This document shows, piece by piece, positions 1 to 5,347 of a stretch of DNA of 5,715 bases. The DNA is from Ruminococcaceae bacterium UBA5905 (lineage in GTDB: Bacteria; Bacillota; Clostridia; Oscillospirales; Acutalibacteraceae). Each line of letters opens with the position of its first letter. The first letter of the stretch is position 1. A model generated the notes under the pieces. It saw only the letters and a program-made list of their open reading frames with translations, was not told the DNA's origin and did no database searches. The stretch is from the NCBI GenBank assembly GCA_002431285.1, contig DJEF01000033.1, forward strand, positions 1 through 5,715, read 5' to 3'. Position numbers and translations under genes: made by a program.

Positions 1-23
1 GATGGGAACGCAGCTCAACGGTG

Positions 24-428
24 TCACGGCTGTTTCTCCCGCCGTGCCGTACGCCGGGTCGCCTGCCGCCGGGTGTGCGCCTGGGACAGCAGACGTTTCT
101 GCTCCTCCTCAGACAACCGGCGAAAAGCCTCCAGCAGCTCTGCCTCCCGGGGGGTCAGCCCCGAGCGGTCGGTGTTGTCCTCCAACACCCCGTCGGCATC
201 GGTCGGGGAATCCTCCTGCCCCAGCAGGCAGTCAACGGTGACATGAAACAACCGGGCCAGCGCCAGCAGGCTCTCCTGATCCGGGTTGGCGCGCGCCGTC
301 TCATACTTGGTGTAGGTGGTGCGATGGATGCTCAGTGCGTCGGCAACCTCCTGCTGTGTCATACCGCTTTGCTGACGCAATCGGCGCAGACGGGCGGGAA
401 ATGCTGCCAGCCGGTCCTCTGTCTCCAT
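24..428 (-). CDS. XRE-family helix-turn-helix transcriptional regulator
   Basis: Seen: a 134-residue protein with a Cro/C1-type helix-turn-helix at about residues 10-66. It has the usual pattern: RLRRLRQQSGMTQQEVADAL (helices 1-2), then recognition helix SIHRTTYTKYETARANPD, then LLALARLFHVTVDCLLG. An acidic linker (70-88) follows, then a helical segment (LTPREAELLEAFRRLSEEEQKRLL) and a very basic end rich in Arg. The ATG at 428 is chosen because AGAGGA lies 9 nt upstream; an in-frame ATG 21 nt further up would sit on top of that site. Family knowledge: such small XRE proteins bind operators as dimers and usually control their own promoter and a neighbour. Inference: the divergent lysozyme gene is the natural candidate target, through the dyads at 651-710. 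The ligand or signal is unknown. The basic Arg tail may add non-specific DNA contact. The stop lies 23 bp from the window edge, so the downstream neighbour is not visible. Confidence 0.93.
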   Translation of the reverse strand: METEDRLAAFPARLRRLRQQSGMTQQEVADALSIHRTTYTKYETARANPDQESLLALARLFHVTVDCLLGQEDSPTDADGVLEDNTDRSGLTPREAELLEAFRRLSEEEQKRLLSQAHTRRQATRRTARREKQP

Positions 429-605
429 AAGAAGCCATCCTCTCTGCATACCGATTACGGCATGATCCTGTCGATAATACGTGGATACGTTTCCGGTGAT
501 CCCCGGTTTTTGCACCGCGGCGGGACAGAGCGGAGGCTGCCACCGCATACGGTTCGGCCCAGTCCGCTTCGTGCAACCAACGGTACATCGGGATACACTA
601 ATACC
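429..605 (-). other. untranslated leader of the XRE gene
   Basis: If the minus-strand promoter at 606-634 is used, the regulator mRNA has a leader of about 170 nt, long for a small regulator. It contains a modest imperfect hairpin on the minus strand (GCGG/CCGC arms near 530-546) and no U-tract. An open frame beginning with the ATG at 588 has no ribosome binding site and runs out of frame into the regulator, so I do not call it a gene. A closer promoter was looked for: TATTAT around 474-479 (minus) has no acceptable -35. Nothing else is supported here. Confidence 0.35.
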
Positions 606-634
606 ATCATACCATGAATGTGTGGAAAGTACAA
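606..634 (-). promoter_or_regulatory. probable promoter of the XRE gene (minus strand)
   Basis: Read on the minus strand: TTGTAC at 634-629, a 17-nt spacer, then TATGAT at 611-606. The -35 is poor (3 of 6), but TGG directly precedes the -10, giving an extended -10 that can compensate. A start near 599 is expected. An alternative TTGATT four bases upstream matches better but needs a 21-nt spacer. Confidence 0.6.
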
Positions 635-650
635 TCAATAAACCCCCTCT

Positions 651-710
651 CGGTATGTGATAATTCTTCACATCCGATACCGTGTAAGAGTTTACACGGT
701 CGAATGACCG
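651..710. promoter_or_regulatory. cluster of four dyads between divergent promoters (putative operators)
   Basis: Seen, left to right: CGGTAT (651-656) paired with ATACCG (677-682); inside it ATGTGA (655-660), 7 nt, TCACAT (668-673); then a perfect 9-bp dyad ACCGTGTAA (679-687), 4 nt, TTACACGGT (692-700); then CGGTC (697-701), 4 nt, GACCG (706-710). The block fills the space between the two outward-facing -35 boxes (629-634 and 712-717). The two middle dyads share the half-site pattern RTGTRA, with centres about 25 bp apart. TGTGA-N7-TCACA at 656-672 is an exact fit to the TGTNA-N7-TNACA consensus of GlnR/TnrA nitrogen regulators; a CRP-type site would need N6. Inference: this is a protein-binding control region, bound either by the adjacent XRE protein or by a global regulator. 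The dyads would also form hairpins in RNA, but lie upstream of both predicted starts. Confidence 0.6.
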
Positions 711-711
711 G

Positions 712-740
712 TTGAATTTTATTCCGTAAGCTGGTATACT
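712..740 (+). promoter_or_regulatory. sigma-A promoter of the GH25 lysozyme gene
   Basis: TTGAAT (712-717), 17-nt spacer, TATACT (735-740), with TGG directly before the -10 (extended -10). Both hexamers match 4-5 of 6 consensus positions at ideal spacing. The expected start is near 747, giving a leader of about 107 nt. The perfect dyad at 679-700 ends 12 bp upstream of the -35, and the 706-710 arm almost touches it, so a bound protein could activate or block polymerase. Confidence 0.8.
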
Positions 741-759
741 GTCGGACATAGGGACAACA

Positions 760-820
760 CAGCGCGGCCCGCGGCGGCGGCCGCGCTGCCCACAGAGCCG
801 GCCGGGCGGACGTATCCGCC
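760..820 (+). other. two GC-rich hairpins in the lysozyme mRNA leader
   Basis: Hairpin 1: CAGCGCGGCC (760-769), 9-nt loop, GGCCGCGCTG (779-788), a perfect 10-bp stem. Hairpin 2: GGCGGA (805-810), CGTA loop, TCCGCC (815-820), a perfect 6-bp stem. Neither is followed by a T-run, so they are not intrinsic terminators. They end 17 nt before the first purine-rich ribosome-binding sequence. Possible roles are mRNA protection, a roadblock or translational control; none is shown. I do not recognise a known riboswitch. Confidence 0.55.
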
Positions 821-853
821 GCAGATCGAATGAGCATGGAGGCTGAGGGACAT

Positions 854-2281
854 ATGAAAGAAACTGCCGGAATACATACGGCGGCCGGAGCGGGGAGACC
901 CGGCTGGATCGCTCCGGTGATCGCCGGGGTTGCGGCTGCCGCATTGGCGGCGGGGTCGGTCTGGGGCGTGGGCGTCTGGCTGCGGCGGCAGGCGCGGCCC
1001 GCGTGGACATCGACGGCGTCGGCGGTGAGTGCGGACAGCGCACCGCCTGCCACCACGCAGACGACGACCACCGCGGCGGAAACCACCACGGAAACGGCTA
1101 CGACCACCACCCGCAGCCGCGCCACCTCCCGGACCTACCCGAAGGTGCAGGCGCCCGTTCCGGTGGCCCCGCCGTCGGATCCCAAGCAGGAACAGGTGGA
1201 GCGCCCCGACCAGTCGTCGGAAGCGGATCATATAACGCTGGAGCAGATACGGCAGGAGCTGGGCGGCGCCGGAAAGATCCTGGGCGTGGATGTGTGGCGC
1301 AAGACGGCCGCCGATACCCCCATCGACTGGCAGAAGGTCAAGGCGGCGGGAATCACCTTTGCCCTCATTCGGGTCGGCGGACGCTCCTATGGGACCGATC
1401 CGGAGAACGGCGGCATCTATGAGGATACCAAATTCGACGAAAACATCCGGGGTGCCATCGCCGCCGGAATTCAGGTGGGGGTGTATTTCTTCTCGGCGGC
1501 GATTACCGAGACCGAGGCGCTGGAGGAAGCGCAGTTTGTGCTGGACAGGATCGAGCCGTACCGGGAGCACATCACCTGGCCGGTGGCCTACGATTTTGAG
1601 GTGTTTGACATCGGACGGGTGAAACTGTGTCTGGAGCCGCCGGAGAATCCTACCGAGCACCAGAAAGAACTCCTGGCCACCCAGGGCCGCGTCACCTCCT
1701 ATACGGACGTCACCGATAACGCCATTGCTTTCATGGAATACATCATTCAGGCGGGGTATACGCCCATGCTGTATACCTATCGGAACACCCTGTGGAGCCG
1801 GTTTGAGACCGGACGGATGGGGAAATACCGCATCTGGATGGCGCAATACGTCAATGAGCTGTCCTCGAAGCGATACGGAGGTCCCCACGCCATATGGCAA
1901 TGCGCCAGCAACGGGCAGATCGACGGCATCACCGGGCCGGTGGACGTCAACATCGCCTACGATGATCTGTATCGGTGCGCCGAGCCGTATGTGCAGGAGC
2001 CGGAGTGGCCGGTGACCATGGAATTCGAGCGGGTGGAGGACACGGTGGCGGCCACCTCCGACCATCTGGGACTGCGCCTGTCGCCGGATGCGGCGCTGCC
2101 CAACCGCTACGGCACCGGACGCCGGGGGCAGCGGTTCCGCCGCACCGGTATCAACGTGGAAAATGGCTGGTCGCGGATCGTGCTGCGGGACAGCACGGTG
2201 GTGTATGTTTCCAACGATTATCTGACCGATCCCATTGAAGAAAAACCGCCCGAAAGCAGCGGGCCGTCCGATAAAAAATGA
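854..2281 (+). CDS. membrane-anchored GH25 lysozyme (muramidase) with SH3-like C-terminus
   Basis: A 475-residue protein predicted to cleave MurNAc-GlcNAc bonds in peptidoglycan outside the membrane. Seen: one hydrophobic segment (about 18-42, no clear signal-peptidase site, so probably an anchor), a Ser/Thr-rich linker (about 52-93), a Pro-rich stretch (95-110), a GH25 domain (about 140-377), an SH3b-like domain (about 385-458) and a charged tail. GH25 marks are GVDVW (Asp146), IDW, FALIRVGG, GVYFFSAA, the acidic pair in YDFE (Asp247, Glu249), WMAQY, IWQ and the closing VDVN (Asp364). These acidic residues align with the family's active site by motif, not by alignment. Oddities: the usual serine and YQG after the first Asp are replaced by WRKTAADTP, and three Arg follow the anchor on the presumed outer side. 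Start: ATG 854 has GAGGG 4 nt upstream and GGAGG 11 nt upstream; the upstream ATGs at 830 and 836 lack such sites. Context: divergent from the XRE gene. No terminator is visible before the next promoter, so some read-through into the ACP gene is possible. Confidence 0.92.
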   Translation: MKETAGIHTAAGAGRPGWIAPVIAGVAAAALAAGSVWGVGVWLRRQARPAWTSTASAVSADSAPPATTQTTTTAAETTTETATTTTRSRATSRTYPKVQAPVPVAPPSDPKQEQVERPDQSSEADHITLEQIRQELGGAGKILGVDVWRKTAADTPIDWQKVKAAGITFALIRVGGRSYGTDPENGGIYEDTKFDENIRGAIAAGIQVGVYFFSAAITETEALEEAQFVLDRIEPYREHITWPVAYDFEVFDIGRVKLCLEPPENPTEHQKELLATQGRVTSYTDVTDNAIAFMEYIIQAGYTPMLYTYRNTLWSRFETGRMGKYRIWMAQYVNELSSKRYGGPHAIWQCASNGQIDGITGPVDVNIAYDDLYRCAEPYVQEPEWPVTMEFERVEDTVAATSDHLGLRLSPDAALPNRYGTGRRGQRFRRTGINVENGWSRIVLRDSTVVYVSNDYLTDPIEEKPPESSGPSDKK

Positions 2282-2299
2282 AAATTTCCGAAAAAGGGA

Positions 2300-2328
2300 T
2301 TGACAAACGCCGCTGCATTGCATAATAT
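2300..2328 (+). promoter_or_regulatory. promoter of the acyl carrier protein gene
   Basis: A consensus TTGACA (2300-2305), 17-nt spacer, then TAATAT (2323-2328); an overlapping CATAAT (2321-2326) fits the -10 better but with a 15-nt spacer. The expected start is near 2335, giving a leader of almost 90 nt with a 6-bp hairpin (GAAAGG 2338-2343 with CCTTTC 2352-2357) and a weaker CCGA/TCGG hairpin (2391-2405) touching the ribosome binding site. TTTCCGAAAAA lies just upstream (2285-2295), a string that recurs at the promoter at 5428. No FapR-like operator was recognised. Confidence 0.8.
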
Positions 2329-2422
2329 TGAAGGGCAGAAAGGTCAAGGGGCCTTTCGACAATAACTACGCTCCGGGGTCGTTCCCTTGGCCGACGGGGC
2401 TTCGGAAGGATGAATGGGGATT

Positions 2423-2653
2423 ATGGTATTTGAAAAGCTGAAAGCGATCCTGGCATCGCAGTTCGAGGTGGATCCGGAATCCATCACGGCGGAGACGGAT
2501 ATTGTGGACGATCTGGGCGCGGATTCTCTGGATCTGGTGGATATGCTCATGTCGCTGGAGGACGAATTCAATATCGGCGAGGTGCCGGACGAGATGATCG
2601 AGAAGATCCACACCGTGGGTCAGCTGGTTTCGTACATCGAAGAGAATATGTAA
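2423..2653 (+). CDS. acpP: acyl carrier protein
   Basis: A 76-residue acidic protein of normal ACP length. It carries growing acyl chains on a 4'-phosphopantetheine arm for type II fatty acid synthesis in the cytoplasm. Seen: the attachment motif DDLGADSLDLVD, with Ser35 as the modified serine, the following acidic helix II (LVDMLMSLEDEF) that partner enzymes recognise, and the VPDEMIEKIHTVGQLVSYI end typical of the family. Start choice: MVFEKLK matches the normal ACP beginning, so ATG 2423 is preferred; GGAAGG lies 13 nt upstream, rather far. ATG 2414 (three extra residues) has AAGGA only 3 nt away. The choice between them is uncertain. Context: it stands alone with its own promoter and terminator, not inside a fab cluster. 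This suits a protein needed in large amounts. A role as a carrier for another pathway cannot be excluded, but no synthase is nearby. Confidence 0.95.
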   Translation: MVFEKLKAILASQFEVDPESITAETDIVDDLGADSLDLVDMLMSLEDEFNIGEVPDEMIEKIHTVGQLVSYIEENM

Positions 2654-2676
2654 TGACCGCCGTTGCGGACGGTATA

Positions 2677-2704
2677 GGGGCAGAGGGCTTCTCTGCCCCT
2701 TTTT
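2677..2704 (+). terminator. intrinsic terminator after the ACP gene
   Basis: GGGGCAGAG (2677-2685), loop GGCTT, CTCTGCCCC (2691-2699): a perfect 9-bp stem followed at once by TTTTT (2700-2704). It lies 23 nt after the ACP stop and only 20 nt before the rimI start. There is no T-run on the other strand, so it works only in the plus direction. Confidence 0.95.
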
Positions 2705-2724
2705 GTCGGAAAGGGGGCGCGGGT

Positions 2725-3171
2725 ATGCGCGTCGTACCCATGGCACAGGAGCACATTCCGGCGCTGGTGGCCCTCGAGAGCGCCTGCTTTGCCGTCCCTT
2801 GGTCGGCGGCGGCGCTGGCGGAGGAGCTGGAGAACCCCCACGCCGCCTTTCAGGTGGCGGTGGATGAGACCGGCCGGGTGTTGGGCTATGTGGGCTTATA
2901 CTGCGTGGCGGATGAGGGGCAGATCGCCAATGTGGCGGTGGCGCCCGCCGCCCGGCGGCAGGGGGTGGCGCGGGCGCTGCTGGCGGCGCTGGATCGGCTG
3001 GCGCGGGAGCGGGGTCTGTCCCGCCTGACGCTGGAGGTACGGGTATCCAATGCGCCTGCCGTCGCGCTCTATGAGGGCGCGGGTTTTGTGCGGGACGGGG
3101 TGCGCCCCGGATTCTATCGGCAGCCCCGGGAGGACGCCGCCATCTATTCCAGATACTACGCGAAGGTATGA
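2725..3171 (+). CDS. rimI: ribosomal-protein-alanine N-acetyltransferase (GNAT family)
   Basis: A 148-residue single-domain GNAT enzyme, the usual RimI length. It moves acetyl from acetyl-CoA to a protein N-terminal amine; in enterobacteria the target is ribosomal protein S18, while targets in Clostridia are less certain. Seen: the N-terminal strand with PMAQEHIPALVALE, the core GYVGLYCVADEGQIANVAV, the acetyl-CoA loop RRQGVA (77-82), LEVRVSN with Glu104 (equivalent by motif to the proposed base Glu103 of Salmonella RimI), and ALYEGAGF with Tyr116 (equivalent of Tyr115). Start: ATG 2725 has AAGGGGG 7 nt upstream. The in-frame ATG at 2653 overlaps the ACP stop and would code through the terminator, so it is rejected. 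Context: 12 nt before tsaD, whose ribosome binding site overlaps this stop; rimI-tsaD is a familiar Firmicutes pairing. No clear promoter of its own was found. Confidence 0.92.
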   Translation: MRVVPMAQEHIPALVALESACFAVPWSAAALAEELENPHAAFQVAVDETGRVLGYVGLYCVADEGQIANVAVAPAARRQGVARALLAALDRLARERGLSRLTLEVRVSNAPAVALYEGAGFVRDGVRPGFYRQPREDAAIYSRYYAKV

Positions 3172-3183
3172 GGTGCGTGAATT

Positions 3184-4188
3184 ATGTACATATTGGGGAT
3201 CGAATCCTCCTGTGACGAGACGGCTGCGGCCGTGGTGGAGGACGGCCGGCGGGTGCTGTCCAATGTGGTGGCCTCTCAGGTGGAGGAGCATCGGCTCTAC
3301 GGCGGCGTGGTGCCGGAGATCGCCAGCCGCCGCCACGCGGAGGCCATCAGCGGGGTGGTGCGGCAGGCGCTGGAGCAGGCGGAAAAAACGCCGGCGCAGC
3401 TGGACGGCATCGCCGTCACCTACGCCCCCGGGCTGATCGGGGCGCTGCTGGTGGGGGTGGGCTTTGCCAAGGGGCTGGCGCTGGCCACGGGCAAGCCGCT
3501 GATCCCTACCCACCACCTGCGTTCCCACATCGCCGCCAATTATCTGGCGCACCCGGAGTTGGAGCCGCCCTTTCTGTGTCTGGTGGTGTCCGGCGGACAC
3601 AGCCACATCGTGCAGGTGGAGGATTACACCCGTTTCCGGGTGATCGGCCATACCCGGGACGATGCGGCGGGGGAATGCTATGACAAAGCCGCCCGGGCGA
3701 TGGGAATGCCCTATCCCGGCGGCGTGGCGCTGGATCGGCTGGCGGCAGAGGGGGATCCCCGAGCTTATACGCTGCCCCGTCCCCGGGTGGAGGGCAGCCC
3801 CTACGATTTCAGCTTTTCGGGACTGAAAACGGCGGTGATCAACCTGCTGCATAACGCCCGCCAAAAGGGCGAGACGGTGAATAAAGCCGACCTGTGCGCC
3901 AGCTTTCAGCACCGGGTGACGGAGATGCTGGTGGAGAACACCCTGCGCGCCGCCGCTGACACTGGGGCGCACACGATCGTGCTGGCGGGGGGCGTTTCCG
4001 CGAATTCCGGCCTGCGTGCCGGGATGGAAACGGCGTGCGCCCGGGCGGGCTATCGGCTGTTTGCACCGCCCCTGTCCCTGTGCGGGGATAACGGGGCGAT
4101 GGTGGCGGCACAGGGCTATTATGAGCTGCTGGCGGGACACACCGCCGGAATGGAGCTGAACGCGGCGGCTACCATGAGCATCGAATAA
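3184..4188 (+). CDS. tsaD: tRNA N6-adenosine threonylcarbamoyltransferase, TsaD subunit
   Basis: A 334-residue ASKHA-fold enzyme, full length for the family. With TsaB and TsaE it transfers threonylcarbamoyl from threonylcarbamoyl-AMP to A37 of tRNAs that read ANN codons. Seen: GIESSCDETAAAVV (5-18; most relatives have GIETSCDET), YGGVVPEIASRRH (39-51), the iron-binding HLRSH with His111 and His115, VVSGGHSH (134-141), YDKAARAMGMPYPGG (166-180), SFSGLKTA (210-217), LAGGVSAN (267-274) and the final metal ligand Asp302 in GDNGAM. All expected motifs are intact. Start: ATG 3184 with GAGGTG 8 nt upstream, overlapping the rimI stop, which suggests coupled translation. TsaB and TsaE are not in the window. 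The older label as a sialoglycoprotease (Gcp) is obsolete. Confidence 0.97.
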   Translation: MYILGIESSCDETAAAVVEDGRRVLSNVVASQVEEHRLYGGVVPEIASRRHAEAISGVVRQALEQAEKTPAQLDGIAVTYAPGLIGALLVGVGFAKGLALATGKPLIPTHHLRSHIAANYLAHPELEPPFLCLVVSGGHSHIVQVEDYTRFRVIGHTRDDAAGECYDKAARAMGMPYPGGVALDRLAAEGDPRAYTLPRPRVEGSPYDFSFSGLKTAVINLLHNARQKGETVNKADLCASFQHRVTEMLVENTLRAAADTGAHTIVLAGGVSANSGLRAGMETACARAGYRLFAPPLSLCGDNGAMVAAQGYYELLAGHTAGMELNAAATMSIE

Positions 4189-4192
4189 GCGA

Positions 4193-4211
4193 CCCGGCGG
4201 GGCCGGGCCCC
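4193..4211 (+). other. GC-only hairpin between tsaD and the beta-helix gene
   Basis: Two exclusive stems share these bases: CCCGGC (4193-4198) with GCCGGG (4202-4207), or GGGGC (4199-4203) with GCCCC (4207-4211). There is no T-run, so it is not a typical intrinsic terminator. It may limit the 3' end or the read-through between the two genes, or be a by-product of high GC. Confidence 0.35.
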
Positions 4212-4248
4212 GGTGGCCATACATCCAGAGGAGCGGGAGGAAGAGCGC

Positions 4249-5319
4249 ATGACCAACGTATTCGATATCACAGCCTTCGGCGCGGTGGGGGACGGGCGCA
4301 CCGACTGCACCGCGGCGGTGCAGGAGGCCATCGAGGCGGCGTCCGGCTGCCGGGGGAAGGTGACGGTGCCGCCGGGCGTATACATGGTGGGGCATCTCCG
4401 TCTCCACGGACAGGGTGTGGCGCTGGAGGGGTGCGCCGCATGGAGCTATCGCTCCGACGGCGCGTCGGTGTTCCGGCTCAACACCGCCGACACCGACTGC
4501 ATGATCGACATCAGCGGCGCATTCGGCTGCGTTATCCGGGGGATGTGCCTGGACGGCTGCCGGCTGGGCAAAAAGGTTCACGGCGTTAAGCTGTGGTGGG
4601 AGAAGTACAACGGCGGCAGCGAGGAGGATACTCCCACCGTCGATGATTGCCGGATCGGCAATTTTTCCGGCGACGGACTGCATTTCGCCCATATCTGGTG
4701 CTTCTCGGTGCGCCATTCCATGCTGCACGGTAACGGCGGCGCCGGACTGTATATCGACGGCTGGGATGCGTTCATTCTCGATAACTGGTTCTCGAACAAC
4801 GGCGGGGGCGGCATCCGGGGCGGCCCGATTGTATCCTCCGTCACCTGCACCGGCAACCGGGTCGAGTGGAACCGCCGGGGCGGATTCGTGCTGCCCCATG
4901 GCGACAGCTATAACATCACCGGCAATTTCTTCGACCGCAGCTTCGGCCCGGCGCTGGAGCTGGGCGCCGCGGACGGCGGGGTAAGCCTGGCGACGGTGAC
5001 CGGCAATGTGTTCCGCCGCAGCGGCGCGCATCCGGAGGGGGAGCCCTTTGAGGATGCCGATATGAGCTGCCACGTGCGGCTATGCCGCTGCGACGGCGTG
5101 GTGGTGTCCGGCAACTCCATGCGGGTGGGGTGCAACGACGGCGGCGGTGGTGTGCTCAGCCCCGACCGCGGCTGTATCATCGAGGGCTGCCGGGAGTGCG
5201 TGGTGAAGGATAACGTCATGCAGCGGGGCGCGTTGATGACGAATCTGGATGTGCGGGGCGAAAACCCCCGGTGCCTGATCGCGGATAATGTGGGCAGCCT
5301 GGCGGAGTCGGAGGGATGA
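4249..5319 (+). CDS. right-handed beta-helix protein, pectate-lyase-3-like, Cys-rich
   Basis: A 356-residue protein. Its start, FDITAFGAVGDGRTDCTAAVQEAI (5-28) then VTVPPGVYMVGHLRL (38-52), is the signature of the Pectate_lyase_3 / GH28-like beta-helix superfamily. Further on come repeated coil turns with an Asn ladder: LHGN (159), TGNRVEWN (201), ITGNFF (223), VTGNVF (250), VSGNSM (286), VKDNVM (319), IADNVG (344). No complete GH28 catalytic set was seen, so neither lyase nor hydrolase activity can be claimed. There is no signal peptide, membrane segment or anchor, so it looks cytoplasmic unless exported another way. Odd: 18 cysteines (5% of residues), mostly at coil turns, including SCHVRLCRC and GCIIEGCRECV. 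Start: ATG 4249 with GGAGG 8 nt upstream; an in-frame GTG at 4213 has no such site. Context: 60 nt after tsaD, same strand, followed by a terminator, so probably the last gene of the rimI-tsaD transcript. Function unknown; a carbohydrate-active or structural role is possible. Confidence 0.85.
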   Translation: MTNVFDITAFGAVGDGRTDCTAAVQEAIEAASGCRGKVTVPPGVYMVGHLRLHGQGVALEGCAAWSYRSDGASVFRLNTADTDCMIDISGAFGCVIRGMCLDGCRLGKKVHGVKLWWEKYNGGSEEDTPTVDDCRIGNFSGDGLHFAHIWCFSVRHSMLHGNGGAGLYIDGWDAFILDNWFSNNGGGGIRGGPIVSSVTCTGNRVEWNRRGGFVLPHGDSYNITGNFFDRSFGPALELGAADGGVSLATVTGNVFRRSGAHPEGEPFEDADMSCHVRLCRCDGVVVSGNSMRVGCNDGGGGVLSPDRGCIIEGCRECVVKDNVMQRGALMTNLDVRGENPRCLIADNVGSLAESEG

Positions 5320-5347
5320 ATCGTCCCGAGCCCCGCTCAATGAACAG

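Noticed and set aside
1..23. Possible feature at the window start
   Set aside because: Only 23 bp after the XRE stop; no hairpin or coding signal can be judged.
301..588. A 95-codon minus-strand open frame in the XRE leader and gene
   Set aside because: No ribosome binding site at 588, and it overlaps the regulator in another frame.
656..672. CRP/FNR-type site reading of TGTGA...TCACA
   Set aside because: The spacer is 7 nt, not the 6 nt of the CRP consensus; the spacing suits the GlnR/TnrA pattern instead.
830..853. ATG at 830 or 836 as the lysozyme start
   Set aside because: These would place the GGAGG and GAGGG sequences inside the coding region, and have no good purine-rich site of their own.
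1048..1140. Apparent short tandem repeats of ACC/ACG triplets
   Set aside because: Explained by the Thr-rich linker codons of the lysozyme; no regular repeat unit.
2241..2264. Minus-strand terminator-like hairpin (GCCCG, 7-nt loop, CGGGC, then GGTTTTT) in the 3' end of the lysozyme gene
   Set aside because: The stem is only 5 bp with a 2-nt gap before the T-run, it lies within coding sequence, and no minus-strand gene lies there to be terminated. It could limit antisense transcription, but support is thin.
719..2362. A 547-codon open frame on the minus strand opposite the lysozyme gene
   Set aside because: Same mirror-codon effect over the GH25 gene; the product is low-complexity Arg/Gly/His-rich without a recognisable fold.
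2653..2724. ATG at 2653 as the rimI start (24 extra residues)
   Set aside because: It would translate through the ACP terminator hairpin; family length and the AAGGGGG site favour 2725.
4213..4248. GTG at 4213 as the start of the beta-helix gene
   Set aside because: No ribosome binding site; GGAGG 8 nt before ATG 4249 and the family N-terminus fit the later start.
2896..5073. A 725-codon open frame on the minus strand spanning rimI, tsaD and the beta-helix gene
   Set aside because: Its codons are exact reverse complements of the sense codons; all three sense genes share one frame and avoid TTA, CTA and TCA, which keeps the antisense frame open. It ends at the rare TTA codon in rimI. It has no domain logic and no ribosome binding site case.
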